The notes under the pieces are model-generated. The model was given only the letters and a program-made list of their open reading frames with translations, searched no databases and had not been told where the DNA came from. 64,000 nucleotides of DNA from NCBI RefSeq assembly GCF_020733705.1, contig NZ_JAJFZM010000017.1, positions 124,001 to 188,000 of the forward strand. Direction: 5' to 3'. Made by a program: the position numbers and the translations under genes. This stretch comes from Nocardia australiensis (lineage in GTDB: Bacteria > Actinomycetota > Actinomycetes > Mycobacteriales > Mycobacteriaceae). Positions 44,236 to 52,307 of this stretch are shown piece by piece; the first letter of the stretch is position 1; the number at the start of each line of letters is the position of its first letter.

Positions 44236-45438
44236 ATGATGCCAGCACAGCGTGCACCTGTTACAGAACTGGATATCGACCCCTACGCGCTCGAGAACCT
44301 CCTCGACCGATCACGGGTACAGCAGGAAATCCGGAAGACAGCGCCGGTCGTCTACCTCAATGCCTACGGCGTCTACGCCACCGGACGCTACGACACGATC
44401 CGAGAGGTGTTCGCCGACTGGCCCCACTATCAAGTGGGTGCCGGAGTGGGCCTCGCCAACTTTCATACCGAAACGCCGTGGCGTCCAAAGGCAAATCCGA
44501 CAGAGACCGACCCTCCCGAGCACGACGCTCCCAGACGGGTGCTCACCGACGTCCTTGGTATGAGAGCACTGCGGCGGCTGCGGGAGCACTGGATCGAGGA
44601 GGCCGAAGAGGTCGTCGACCGGGTACTCGCCCGCGGCCCGGAGATCGACGCCATGACGGACTTGGCCTCCGCCTTTCCCTTGAAGGTCTTCCCCGACGCC
44701 GTGGGTCTTCCCCCCGAGAACCGGGACAACCTCCTCGCATACGGCGATCTGGTCTTCAATGCCTTCGGCCCCCAGAACGAGCATTTCCACCGCGGGGCAG
44801 CTCGGCTGTCCGAGCTCTCCCAGTGGGTCACCACTCTCTGCGAGCGCCAGAGCCTGAGCCCCGACGGGTTCGGTGCCAAGATATGGGAGGCATCCGACCG
44901 TGGAGAGCTGACAGCCGACCAGGCCCCACTCGTCGTTCGCTCCCTCCTGTCGGCCGGCATCGACACCACGGTCCACGGTGTCGCCGCGATCCTGCACGCC
45001 TTCGCCACACATCCAAACGAATGGCAGCGACTCCGCAGCGAACCCCAGCTGGTTCGTCGGGCTTTCGACGAAGCCGTCCGCTGGGCATCACCTCTCCAGT
45101 TCGTCTTCCACACAACGTCGGAGGCTGTCGAACTCGAAGGCGTCCAGCTCGGAAAGCACAGCAAGATCATGCTCGTGATCGGCGCCGGCAACCGGGACCC
45201 GCAGCGATGGGAGGATGGAGACCGTTTCACGCTCACGCGCGACCCGTCCGGCCACGTCGGCTTCGGGATGGGTCTTCACCAATGTGTTGGCCAGCATGTC
45301 GCACGACTCGAAGCGGAAGCACTCTTGACCGTCCTGGTCGACAAGGTCGAGAAGATCGAACTGGCTGGTATCCCCGAGAGAGGCGTGAACAACACGCTGC
45401 AAACGTGGAAGACGCTCCCGGTGCGACTTTCGAGCTGA
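44236..45438 (+). CDS. Cytochrome P450, CYP199-like
   Basis: 400 residues. I-helix AGIDTT (240-245), ExxR as EAVR (279-282), heme loop FGMGLHQCVG (343-352) with the ligand Cys350. Blocks such as FPLKVFPDAVGLP, LVFNAFGPQNEHF and VRSLLSAGIDTTV closely recall CYP199A para-substituted benzoate O-demethylases/hydroxylases, from memory rather than alignment. Starts 18 bp after the reductase, which is its likely electron donor. In the operon it probably performs the first oxidation or an O-demethylation of an aromatic substrate. Confidence 0.92.
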   Translation: MMPAQRAPVTELDIDPYALENLLDRSRVQQEIRKTAPVVYLNAYGVYATGRYDTIREVFADWPHYQVGAGVGLANFHTETPWRPKANPTETDPPEHDAPRRVLTDVLGMRALRRLREHWIEEAEEVVDRVLARGPEIDAMTDLASAFPLKVFPDAVGLPPENRDNLLAYGDLVFNAFGPQNEHFHRGAARLSELSQWVTTLCERQSLSPDGFGAKIWEASDRGELTADQAPLVVRSLLSAGIDTTVHGVAAILHAFATHPNEWQRLRSEPQLVRRAFDEAVRWASPLQFVFHTTSEAVELEGVQLGKHSKIMLVIGAGNRDPQRWEDGDRFTLTRDPSGHVGFGMGLHQCVGQHVARLEAEALLTVLVDKVEKIELAGIPERGVNNTLQTWKTLPVRLSS

Positions 45439-45439
45439 T

Positions 45440-45571
45440 TCCGTTGGCCGGGGTGCGGGCGGAAATCGGAACAGCAAGGCCGGGACGTTGCTTGATCCTG
45501 CGCGGACGACAGGATCGGCAAGTCCGCACTTGTGGAGGAGTTCGTGGACCGGAACCGAGTGCCGAAACGCC
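45440..45571 (+). pseudogene. P-loop fragment of an AAA ATPase, frameshifted
   Basis: Just after the P450, one frame reads AGVRAEIGTARPGRCLILRG and, after a frame change at about 45508 (CGACAGG where CGACGCAGG would restore the frame), the next reads RIGKSALVEEFVDRNRVPKR. Joined, this is RGRRRIGKSALVEEFV, the Walker A region of archaeal-type ATPases like the one at 33359-34861. It ends against the 3' end of rlmN. A GATCCTG...CAGGATC hairpin (45494-45516) overlaps it and could act as a terminator for the convergent genes. Confidence 0.55.
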
Positions 45572-46681
45572 TCAGCCTTCGGCGGCCAATTGCCCGCAGG
45601 CGGCCGCGATTTCCTGACCACGGGTGTCACGCACCGTGCACGGCACACCCTGGGCATTGACGCGCCGAACGAATTCGGCCTCAACAGGTTTCGGGCTCGC
45701 ATCCCATTTGCTGCCCGGGGTCGGGTTCAGCGGGATCACGTTGACGTGAACGCGAGATCCCAATGCCTTGTGCAGCTTCTTGCCGAGCATGTCGGCGCGC
45801 CAGGGCTGGTCGTTGATGTCGCGGATGAGGGCGTATTCGATCGAGACACGGCGGCCGCTCTTGTCGGCGTAGTAGCGGGCGGCGTCGAGGACCTCGGAGA
45901 TCGGCCAGCGGTTGTTCACCGGGACCAAGGTGTCGCGAAGCTCGTCGTCGGGGGTGTGTAGTGAGACCGCGAGGGTGACCGACATGTCCTCATCAGCGAG
46001 TTTTCGGATGGCGGGTGCCAAACCGACTGTTGACACCACCACGTTGCGCTGGGAAATACCGAAACCGTCCGGCGCGGGCGAGGTGATTCGACGAACTGCG
46101 GCGACAACGCGTTTGTAATTGGCCAGCGGCTCGCCCATACCCATGAAGACAATGTTGGATAGGCGGCCCGGCCCACCGGCGACATCGCCGTCGCGCATGG
46201 CCGCCGCGGCGGCGCGCACCTGGTCGACGATTTCGGCGGTGGACAGGTTGCGGTTGAGGCCGCCCTGGCCGGTGGCGCAAAAGGGGCAGGCCATGCCGCA
46301 GCCTGCCTGGCTGGAGATACACAGCGTGGCACGGTCCGGGTAGCGCATGAGCACGCTCTCGAGCAGAGTGCCGTCGCCCGCGCGCCACAGGGTCTTTCGG
46401 GTCTCGCCATCGTCGCACGCGACATGCTTGACCACCGACATCAGCGGCGGGAAGAGTGCCTCGCCGATCTTCTCGCGCACCAGCGCGGGCAGATCGGTCA
46501 TCTGCTCTGGGTCGGCCTGCAGTCGTCCGTAGTACTGCCGGGCGATCTGGTCCGCGCGAAACTTAGGTAGCCCCAGTTCCTCGACCGCCGCGCGGCGCCC
46601 GTCGGCGTCGAGGTCGGCGAGATGCCGCGGCGGCATACCACGGCGCGGAGCATCGAATACGAGCGGCAGGGAGACGGTCAT
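45572..46681 (-). CDS. rlmN: Dual-specificity rRNA/tRNA adenine-C2 methyltransferase RlmN
   Basis: 369 residues; radical SAM enzyme methylating C2 of A2503 in 23S rRNA and of A37 in tRNAs. Radical SAM cysteines are in CGMACPFC; GMGEPLANY, VSTVGLAP and SLHTPDDELRDTLVPVN are family motifs; the methyl-carrying cysteine is in PCTVRDTRGQE near the C-terminus. Marks the return of the conserved core order on the right side of the accessory region. Confidence 0.95.
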   Translation of the reverse strand: MTVSLPLVFDAPRRGMPPRHLADLDADGRRAAVEELGLPKFRADQIARQYYGRLQADPEQMTDLPALVREKIGEALFPPLMSVVKHVACDDGETRKTLWRAGDGTLLESVLMRYPDRATLCISSQAGCGMACPFCATGQGGLNRNLSTAEIVDQVRAAAAAMRDGDVAGGPGRLSNIVFMGMGEPLANYKRVVAAVRRITSPAPDGFGISQRNVVVSTVGLAPAIRKLADEDMSVTLAVSLHTPDDELRDTLVPVNNRWPISEVLDAARYYADKSGRRVSIEYALIRDINDQPWRADMLGKKLHKALGSRVHVNVIPLNPTPGSKWDASPKPVEAEFVRRVNAQGVPCTVRDTRGQEIAAACGQLAAEG

Positions 46682-46860
46682 AGTTTCTCCAGTGTCCCAT
46701 CCCAGGTCGCCGCCGCCCGCCGAAGGTGACCATCACTACGCCCGACGCGACGAAAGTCACGTCGGACCGAGGCCGAGACCCTACCTTGACCCGACATCAC
46801 GACATTCGGTTCATCGGCACTGAAATGCGCGTACCAGCCATAGCGATCGGTAATGATCGA

Positions 46861-47208
46861 ATGATGACCCACCGCGCCGAGCCGCCAGATCGTGATGCCC
46901 CGGTCACTCCACCACCGGCCGCACCCGGGCCTCCGACCGCGCCCAAATCGCGGAGGATCTCCAAGACCGTGACGAAGTCCCGAGTCGGCTCGACCTGGAT
47001 CGGGCTGATCGCCGCCGCACTGATTGGCGTCGTGCTGCTGATCTTTATCCTGCAGAACCTCGAAAATCAGCAGGTCGAAATGCTCTTCTGGAGCTTCTCG
47101 CTGCCAGTGGGGATCCTGGTGCTGCTCTCGGTGATCGCGGGCGCGTTGGTGATGGCGCTGGTCGGTGGCGTCCGGATCATCCAACTCCGCCACGCCGCAA
47201 AGCGTTAG
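46861..47208 (+). CDS. LapA/DUF1049-family membrane protein
   Basis: 115 residues. A polar, proline-rich N-terminus (PVTPPPAAPGPPTAPKSRR) precedes two membrane helices with the DUF1049 pattern: WIGLIAAALIGVVLLIFILQ, N.Q...M.FW (NQQVEMLFWSFSLPVGIL), VLLSVIAGALVMALVGG. ATGs at 46861 and 46864. Function in actinobacteria is unknown. Divergent from rlmN, convergent with cdsA. Confidence 0.82.
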   Translation: MMTHRAEPPDRDAPVTPPPAAPGPPTAPKSRRISKTVTKSRVGSTWIGLIAAALIGVVLLIFILQNLENQQVEMLFWSFSLPVGILVLLSVIAGALVMALVGGVRIIQLRHAAKR

Positions 47209-47291
47209 CGCCTCTCTATGGGGACGGGACGACAGTGAACGACCGGCACTTCGCTCGGGAGGTGGCGTTCTCAGCCGTTAGATGAGGGCCG

Positions 47292-48392
47292 TTAGATGAG
47301 GGCAGAGAGCACCAACCAGGAAACGAACGCCGAGGGCAGCATCGAGTCGAGGCGGTCCATGATGCCGCCGTGGCCCGGCAGCAGCGTACCCATGTCCTTG
47401 ATGCCGAGTTCGCGTTTGATCTGGGATTCGATGAGGTCACCGACGGTTGCCACCAGAACCAGGCCGATGCCGAGCACCACGCCGATCATCGAATTGGCAT
47501 CCAGCAGCAACGTCACCGTCAGCAGGCCGCCGATGACACTGAAGACCAGCGAGCCACCGAAGCCTTCCCACGATTTCTTCGGGCTGATCGAGGGCACCAT
47601 CGGGTGGCGGCCGAACAGGACACCGGCCACATATCCGCCGACATCCGAGCAGACCACCAGGATCATGAAGGTCAGCACCCGCAGGTTGCCGTCCGGCTCG
47701 AGCAACAACAGGGTGGCGAAGGAGGCGAGCAGCGGAATCCACGCCAGAGTGAATATCGCAATGGCCGTGTCGCGCAAGAAGTTTCGGGGCGCGGTATGCA
47801 GACCGTGATCGAACAGGCGCCACACCATGCATATCAGCGCGGTGGCCGCGAACGCACCCGCGACACCGCTGGCGCCCCACGGCCAGCCGAGCCAGAACAC
47901 CGCCTGCCCACCCACGATGAGCGGAATCCGGGGCACACGCACGTCGGCCTCGCGCAGCCGCTTGGCAACCTCCCAGGTCGCGATGCCGACCCCGACCGCG
48001 GCCACCCCGATGAACACCTTCGGTACGAACAGCAGGATCGCGATCAACGACAACCCGAGGCCGAAACCGACAGCAAGCGCGGCGGGCAGATTGCGCCCGG
48101 CACGTGATCCGGAAGCCGCGGGCGCCGCGCCCACGGGCTCGGATGGGGCGTCGGGATCTACTTGTTCTGCATGGGTGACCGGCACAGCCTCAGCAGCGGC
48201 GGGCTCCACCGGTTCTTCCGATCCAGGGACTGCCGTGGCATCGCCGCTATCGTCGGCAACCGCGGGATCACCCACGGTCACGGCGTCGCTCGCGCGCCCG
48301 TCCGACGCTTCAGGTGTGCCATTACCCGGCAACGGCTCCTGCGCCGCACCGGTCGCGGCAGCTTTCTCGGCCACGATTGTCCCGTCGCTCAC
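47292..48392 (-). CDS. cdsA: Phosphatidate cytidylyltransferase
   Basis: 366 residues; makes CDP-diacylglycerol in the membrane. The C-terminal signature reads GIKDMGTLLPGHGGIMDRLD, and eight or so hydrophobic helices precede it. The first 100 residues after the GTG at 48392 are an acidic, alanine/proline-rich cytosolic extension (SEEPVEPAAAEAVPVTHAEQ) not needed for catalysis. Directly upstream of frr's 3' side in the standard frr-cdsA order. Confidence 0.93.
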   Translation of the reverse strand: MSDGTIVAEKAAATGAAQEPLPGNGTPEASDGRASDAVTVGDPAVADDSGDATAVPGSEEPVEPAAAEAVPVTHAEQVDPDAPSEPVGAAPAASGSRAGRNLPAALAVGFGLGLSLIAILLFVPKVFIGVAAVGVGIATWEVAKRLREADVRVPRIPLIVGGQAVFWLGWPWGASGVAGAFAATALICMVWRLFDHGLHTAPRNFLRDTAIAIFTLAWIPLLASFATLLLLEPDGNLRVLTFMILVVCSDVGGYVAGVLFGRHPMVPSISPKKSWEGFGGSLVFSVIGGLLTVTLLLDANSMIGVVLGIGLVLVATVGDLIESQIKRELGIKDMGTLLPGHGGIMDRLDSMLPSAFVSWLVLSALI

Positions 48393-48481
48393 TCGTCGTT
48401 CCGTTTCCCCCGCCCGGGCGGGCCTCGGTGTCTGATCGCGGGTTCGCCTTCGGGGCCAATGGCCCACGCCGCGCTCTGTCG

Positions 48482-49039
48482 TCAGACCTCGAGCAGTTCA
48501 GATTCCTTATGCTTTACCAGTTCGTCGATCTGGCTGACGTACTTGGCGGTGGTCTTGTCGAGCTCCTTTTCGGCGCGCCCGACCTCGTCCTCACCCGCCT
48601 CGCCTTCTTTCTGGATGCGAGACAACTCGTCCATGGCCTTGCGCCGGACGTTGCGAATCGAGACCTTGGCGTCCTCCCCCTTGCTCTTGGCCTGCTTCAC
48701 CAGTTCCCGGCGGCGCTCCTCGGTGAGCTGCGGGACGGAGATGCGGATGATGTCACCGTTGTTGGTCGGATTCACGCCGAGATCGGAGTTACGGATCGCG
48801 GTTTCGATCGGTCCCATCTGCGCCTGCTCGTAGGGCTTGATCACCACCATCCGCGGCTCCGGCACGGTAATGCTCGACATCTGAGTGATCGGGGTCAGCG
48901 AACCGTAGTAGTCGACGACGATCCTCGAGAACATGCCCGGGTTCGCGCGACCGGTCCGGATAGATCCGAGATCGTCCTTCGCGACCGAGACAGCCTTCTC
49001 CATCTTCTCCTCGGCATCGAAGAGCGCTTCATCAATCAC
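48482..49039 (-). CDS. frr: Ribosome recycling factor
   Basis: 185 residues, equal to M. tuberculosis Frr. Splits post-termination ribosomes with EF-G. Starts MIDEALFDAEEKMEKAVSVA; RTGRANPGMFSRIVVDYYGS and PQLTEERRRELVKQAK are family motifs. The GTG at 49039 is chosen over the GTG at 49054 because GGAGGAAA lies 5-12 bases before it and the length then matches the family. Confidence 0.96.
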   Translation of the reverse strand: MIDEALFDAEEKMEKAVSVAKDDLGSIRTGRANPGMFSRIVVDYYGSLTPITQMSSITVPEPRMVVIKPYEQAQMGPIETAIRNSDLGVNPTNNGDIIRISVPQLTEERRRELVKQAKSKGEDAKVSIRNVRRKAMDELSRIQKEGEAGEDEVGRAEKELDKTTAKYVSQIDELVKHKESELLEV

Positions 49040-49102
49040 GACCGTTTCCTCCACAGCGTCGTATGTCCATCGTCCGACTTACCTCAAGTGTCCCTCGGGG
49101 TG

Positions 49103-49122
49103 TGCGGGGCCGGTGCCCCGCA
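49103..49122 (-). terminator. Hairpin between pyrH and frr
   Basis: TGCGGGGC and GCCCCGCA form a perfect 8-base stem with loop CGGT just after the pyrH stop. It may terminate or attenuate transcription into frr. Confidence 0.55.
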
Positions 49123-49126
49123 GGAG

Positions 49127-49855
49127 TCAGGACTGAACCAATGTGCCGATCTTCTCACCGGCGACCGCCCGGGCAATATTGCCCTTCGTCAACAAATTGA
49201 ACACCAGCATCGGCATCTCGTTGTCCATACACAAGCTGAAAGCCGTCGCGTCCGCGACCTTGAGGTCTCGTTCGATGACCTCTTTGTGAGTGATCTCGGT
49301 GTACATGGTGGCGCTCGGGTCCACTCGCGGATCCGCGGTGAACACACCATCGACTGCTTTCGCCATCAACACCACCTCGGCGCCGATTTCCAGCGCACGC
49401 TGGGCGGCGGTGGTGTCGGTGGAGAAATAGGGCATGCCCATTCCCGCACCGAAGATGACCACGCGCCCCTTTTCCAGATGCCGCTTGGCGCGCAGCGGCA
49501 GGTAAGGCTCGGCGACCTGTCCCATGGTGATCGCGGTCTGCACTCTGGTATCCACGCCCCGTTGCTGCAAAAAGTCTTGCAGCGCAAGGCTGTTCATCAC
49601 GGTGCCGAGCATACCCATGTAGTCCGAGCGGGCGCGTTCCATGCCGCGCTCCTCGAGTTCGGCGCCACGGAAAAAATTGCCGCCGCCGATCACCACTGCG
49701 ACCTGCACGCCGCTGGCGACCACCTCGGCGATCTGCTCGGCGACGGTCTGCACGACATCGGGGTCGAGTCCGACTGCGCCGCCGCCGAACATCTCCCCAC
49801 CCAATTTGAGGAGTACCCGGCGATATCCTGGACGGTCGATACCCGGGTCCGTCAT
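49127..49855 (-). CDS. pyrH: UMP kinase
   Basis: 242 residues; hexameric amino-acid-kinase-fold enzyme, UMP to UDP. LLKLGGEMFGG, VIGGGNFFRGAELEERGMER, ADYMGMLGTVMN-type RSDYMGMLGTVMNSLALQ, ATAFSLCMDNEMPMLVFN. Start ATG at 49855 with GAAGGAGA upstream. Follows tsf after a strong terminator, so it likely has its own promoter. Confidence 0.96.
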   Translation of the reverse strand: MTDPGIDRPGYRRVLLKLGGEMFGGGAVGLDPDVVQTVAEQIAEVVASGVQVAVVIGGGNFFRGAELEERGMERARSDYMGMLGTVMNSLALQDFLQQRGVDTRVQTAITMGQVAEPYLPLRAKRHLEKGRVVIFGAGMGMPYFSTDTTAAQRALEIGAEVVLMAKAVDGVFTADPRVDPSATMYTEITHKEVIERDLKVADATAFSLCMDNEMPMLVFNLLTKGNIARAVAGEKIGTLVQS

Positions 49856-49999
49856 AGGTGTGCTTCTCCTTCGGCGGTAAATTCGATTCTCGGCAAGCAG
49901 GTCGGCCGGACGCATTGTAGAGCGCCCCTATCCTGCCCTATTCGGATTGCGTGGGAATAGAAGACCCCCTCCGAAGTACCGGGCTCGCGCCCGGACAGC

Positions 50000-50040
50000 C
50001 GAAACCCCTCGCACGCCGATGGGACGTGCGAGGGGTTTCG
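50000..50040 (-). terminator. Strong terminator after tsf
   Basis: Perfect 16-base arms (50000-50015 and 50025-50040) around a 9-base loop, 9 bp after the tsf stop. Core stem AAACCCCTCGCACG. Confidence 0.88.
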
Positions 50041-50049
50041 TGGGTGCTA

Positions 50050-50874
50050 TCAGGCCTGACCGACCTCGAAACGGGCGAAGCGGGTCACGGTGACACCGGC
50101 CTCGTCCAGCAGGGCCTTGACGGTCTTCTTCGAGTCGGTGACCGACGACTGCTCGAGCAGCACGACGTCCTTGAAGAAGCCGTTGACGCGGCCCTCGGTG
50201 ATCTTCGGCAGCGCGGCGTCCGGCTTGCCCTCTTCGCGCGCGGTCTGCTCGGCGATGCGACGCTCGTTCTCCACGATGTCGGCGGGCACGTCGTCGCGGG
50301 TCAGGTACTTGGCCTTGAGCGCGGCGACCTGCATGCCCACCGCACGCGCGGTGTCGGCAGCGGTGTCGCCCGCACCGGTGTACTCGACCAGGACACCGAC
50401 GGCGGGCGGCAGGTCCGAGGCACGCTTATGCAGGTAGGTGGCGACCTGGCCGTCGAACGCGACGACACGACGCAACTCGAGCTTCTCACCGATCTTGGCG
50501 GCCATGGCCTGGACGGTGTCGTCGACGGTGGAGCCCTCGAGCGGCAGCGCCTTCAGGGCGTCCAGGTCGGCGGGCTTGGCGTCCGCGGCGGCGGTGACGA
50601 TCCGGTCGGCCAGCGCCTGGAACTCGGCGTTCTTGGCGACGAAGTCGGTCTCGGAGTTGATCTCGACCATCACGCCACCCTTGGCGGCGACCAGGCCCTC
50701 GGCCGTGGTGCGCTCGGCGCGCTTGCCGACATCCTTGGCGCCCTTGATGCGCAGCACCTCGACGGCCTTGTCGAAATCACCCTCGGTCTCGACCAGTGCG
50801 TTCTTGCAGTCCATCATCCCGGAGCCGGTGAGCTCCCGCAGCCGCTTCACGTCAGCGGCGGTGTAGTTCGCCAT
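50050..50874 (-). CDS. tsf: Translation elongation factor Ts
   Basis: 274 residues; nucleotide exchange factor for EF-Tu. N-terminal UBA-like MANYTAADVKRLRELTGSGM and MDCKNALVE, then the TDFVAKN motif in VEINSETDFVAKN. Second gene of the rpsB-tsf pair. Confidence 0.97.
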   Translation of the reverse strand: MANYTAADVKRLRELTGSGMMDCKNALVETEGDFDKAVEVLRIKGAKDVGKRAERTTAEGLVAAKGGVMVEINSETDFVAKNAEFQALADRIVTAAADAKPADLDALKALPLEGSTVDDTVQAMAAKIGEKLELRRVVAFDGQVATYLHKRASDLPPAVGVLVEYTGAGDTAADTARAVGMQVAALKAKYLTRDDVPADIVENERRIAEQTAREEGKPDAALPKITEGRVNGFFKDVVLLEQSSVTDSKKTVKALLDEAGVTVTRFARFEVGQA

Positions 50875-50914
50875 CGGTGGCGATCCTCCTGTGTGTTGTC
50901 ATGGGTGGTAAGAG

Positions 50915-50956
50915 CACCTTGCCGACCTCTCCCGCACAGGAGAAGCCGGCAAGGTG
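50915..50956 (-). terminator. Intercistronic hairpin between rpsB and tsf
   Basis: Arms 50915-50932 and 50939-50956 pair at 16 of 18 positions with loop CGCACA. Between two co-transcribed genes it is more likely an attenuator or mRNA-stability element than a full terminator. Confidence 0.65.
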
Positions 50957-51051
50957 AACAAAAGCCGTCGCGGTGGCAGCGACAGCGCCGGAAGCGGCGG
51001 CTCGCGCAACCACAAGGGCTCCGCTGCCGCCGCCATCCAACACTGCGTAGC

Positions 51052-51912
51052 TCAGAAGTCGGCCGGGGTGGTGGCCGGCGGGACCTCGGCAACCTCGGCG
51101 TCCGCCGCGGTCTGCACCTCGGGCTCGGTCGCGGCGGGTGCGGCCTGCGCGAGCAGCTCCTGCTCCCACTCGGCGAGAGGCTCGCCCGCGCCGGCTTCCG
51201 GCTTGTCGTCACCGGAGGAGGCACCGGCCCGCGCCTGCACACCCTCGGCCACCGCGGAGGCGACAACCTTGGTGAGCAGCGCTGCGGAACGGATCGCGTC
51301 GTCGTTACCCGGGATCGGGTAGTCGACCAGGTCAGGATCGCAGTTGGTGTCCAGAATCGCGATGACCGGGATGTTCAGCTTGCGCGCCTCGCCGACGGCG
51401 ATGTGCTCCTTGTTGGTGTCTACGACCCAGATGGCCGAGGGCACCTTGGCCATGTCGCGGATACCACCGAGGGTGCGCTCCAGCTTGTTCATCTCACGCG
51501 TGAGCATGAGGATTTCCTTCTTGGTGCGACCTTCGAAGCCACCGGTCTGCTCCATGGCCTCGAGCTCCTTGAGGCGCTGCAGGCGCTTGTGCACGGTGGA
51601 GAAGTTGGTGAGCATGCCACCCAGCCAGCGCTGGTTGACATACGGCATCCCGACGCGAGTTGCCTCGGCCGCGATCGACTCCTGCGCCTGCTTCTTGGTG
51701 CCGACGAAGAGAACAGTGCCACCGTGGGCGACGGTCTCCTTGACGAACTCGTAGGCCTTGTCGATGTAGGTCAGCGTCTGCTGCAGGTCGATGATGTAGA
51801 TGCCGTTGCGGTCGGTGAAGATGAACCGCTTCATCTTCGGGTTCCACCGTCGAGTCTGGTGTCCGAAGTGTGCGCCGCTGTCGAGCAGCTGCTTCATTGT
51901 TACGACAGCCAT
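51052..51912 (-). CDS. rpsB: 30S ribosomal protein S2
   Basis: 286 residues. MKQLLDSGAHFGHQTRRWNP, TDRNGIYIIDLQQT, FVGTKKQAQESI and YVNQRWLGGMLTNF are diagnostic. The C-terminal 45 residues are an acidic, alanine-rich tail (EWEQELLAQAAPAATEPEVQ), common in actinobacteria. First gene of the rpsB-tsf unit. Confidence 0.97.
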   Translation of the reverse strand: MAVVTMKQLLDSGAHFGHQTRRWNPKMKRFIFTDRNGIYIIDLQQTLTYIDKAYEFVKETVAHGGTVLFVGTKKQAQESIAAEATRVGMPYVNQRWLGGMLTNFSTVHKRLQRLKELEAMEQTGGFEGRTKKEILMLTREMNKLERTLGGIRDMAKVPSAIWVVDTNKEHIAVGEARKLNIPVIAILDTNCDPDLVDYPIPGNDDAIRSAALLTKVVASAVAEGVQARAGASSGDDKPEAGAGEPLAEWEQELLAQAAPAATEPEVQTAADAEVAEVPPATTPADF

Positions 51913-52307
51913 AGCTCTCGTATCTCTCTTTCATTGCCGGTTGACGCAGCAGATCGGCGACCTGCTGCCCTGGCGCCTCCGAATCATCGGACCCGACCGT
52001 TGGTCGGGACCAGCCGATGGTTCCCTGCTTCGCACACGCGCTGCCACGAACGATCTCTCCGATATGAGTTCGATTCGAGCAGCGCCATTGCGAACAAGCA
52101 CGGGTGGCGCGCGAAGTCGGTCCATTCGTGCACAGACCGCTCGATCATTCTACGGGGTGGGGGCCCCACCGTCTAAATCGACCTCGGCGGCATCAGCTGC
52201 GCAGGGCCGCTGGTCAGGAGAAATACGTGATATCCACAATCGTGTGGTTTGTCCACAATCGGCGACTTGGGGTGCTGCGGCAGGCATGGGCGAGTGAGGG
52301 TGGAGGA
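51913..52307. other. Divergent regulatory region of rpsB and the secreted-protein/M23 genes
   Basis: 395 bp with no supported gene. It must hold the rpsB promoter. Near the right end, two DnaA-box-like 9-mers in direct orientation, ATATCCACA (52230-52238) and TTGTCCACA (52249-52257), share the 10-mer TCCACAATCG; TGTGG between them can pair with either CCACA. Confidence 0.45.

Noticed and set aside
48314..49960. 548-codon plus-strand frame over cdsA, frr and pyrH
   Set aside because: Antisense shadow of frr and pyrH; composition typical of complement-strand frames.
49951..52176. Very long plus-strand open frame (741 codons) across tsf and rpsB
   Set aside because: It is the complement of two unmistakable conserved genes in a GC-rich genome; its product is Asp/His/Gly/Leu-rich with no domain.
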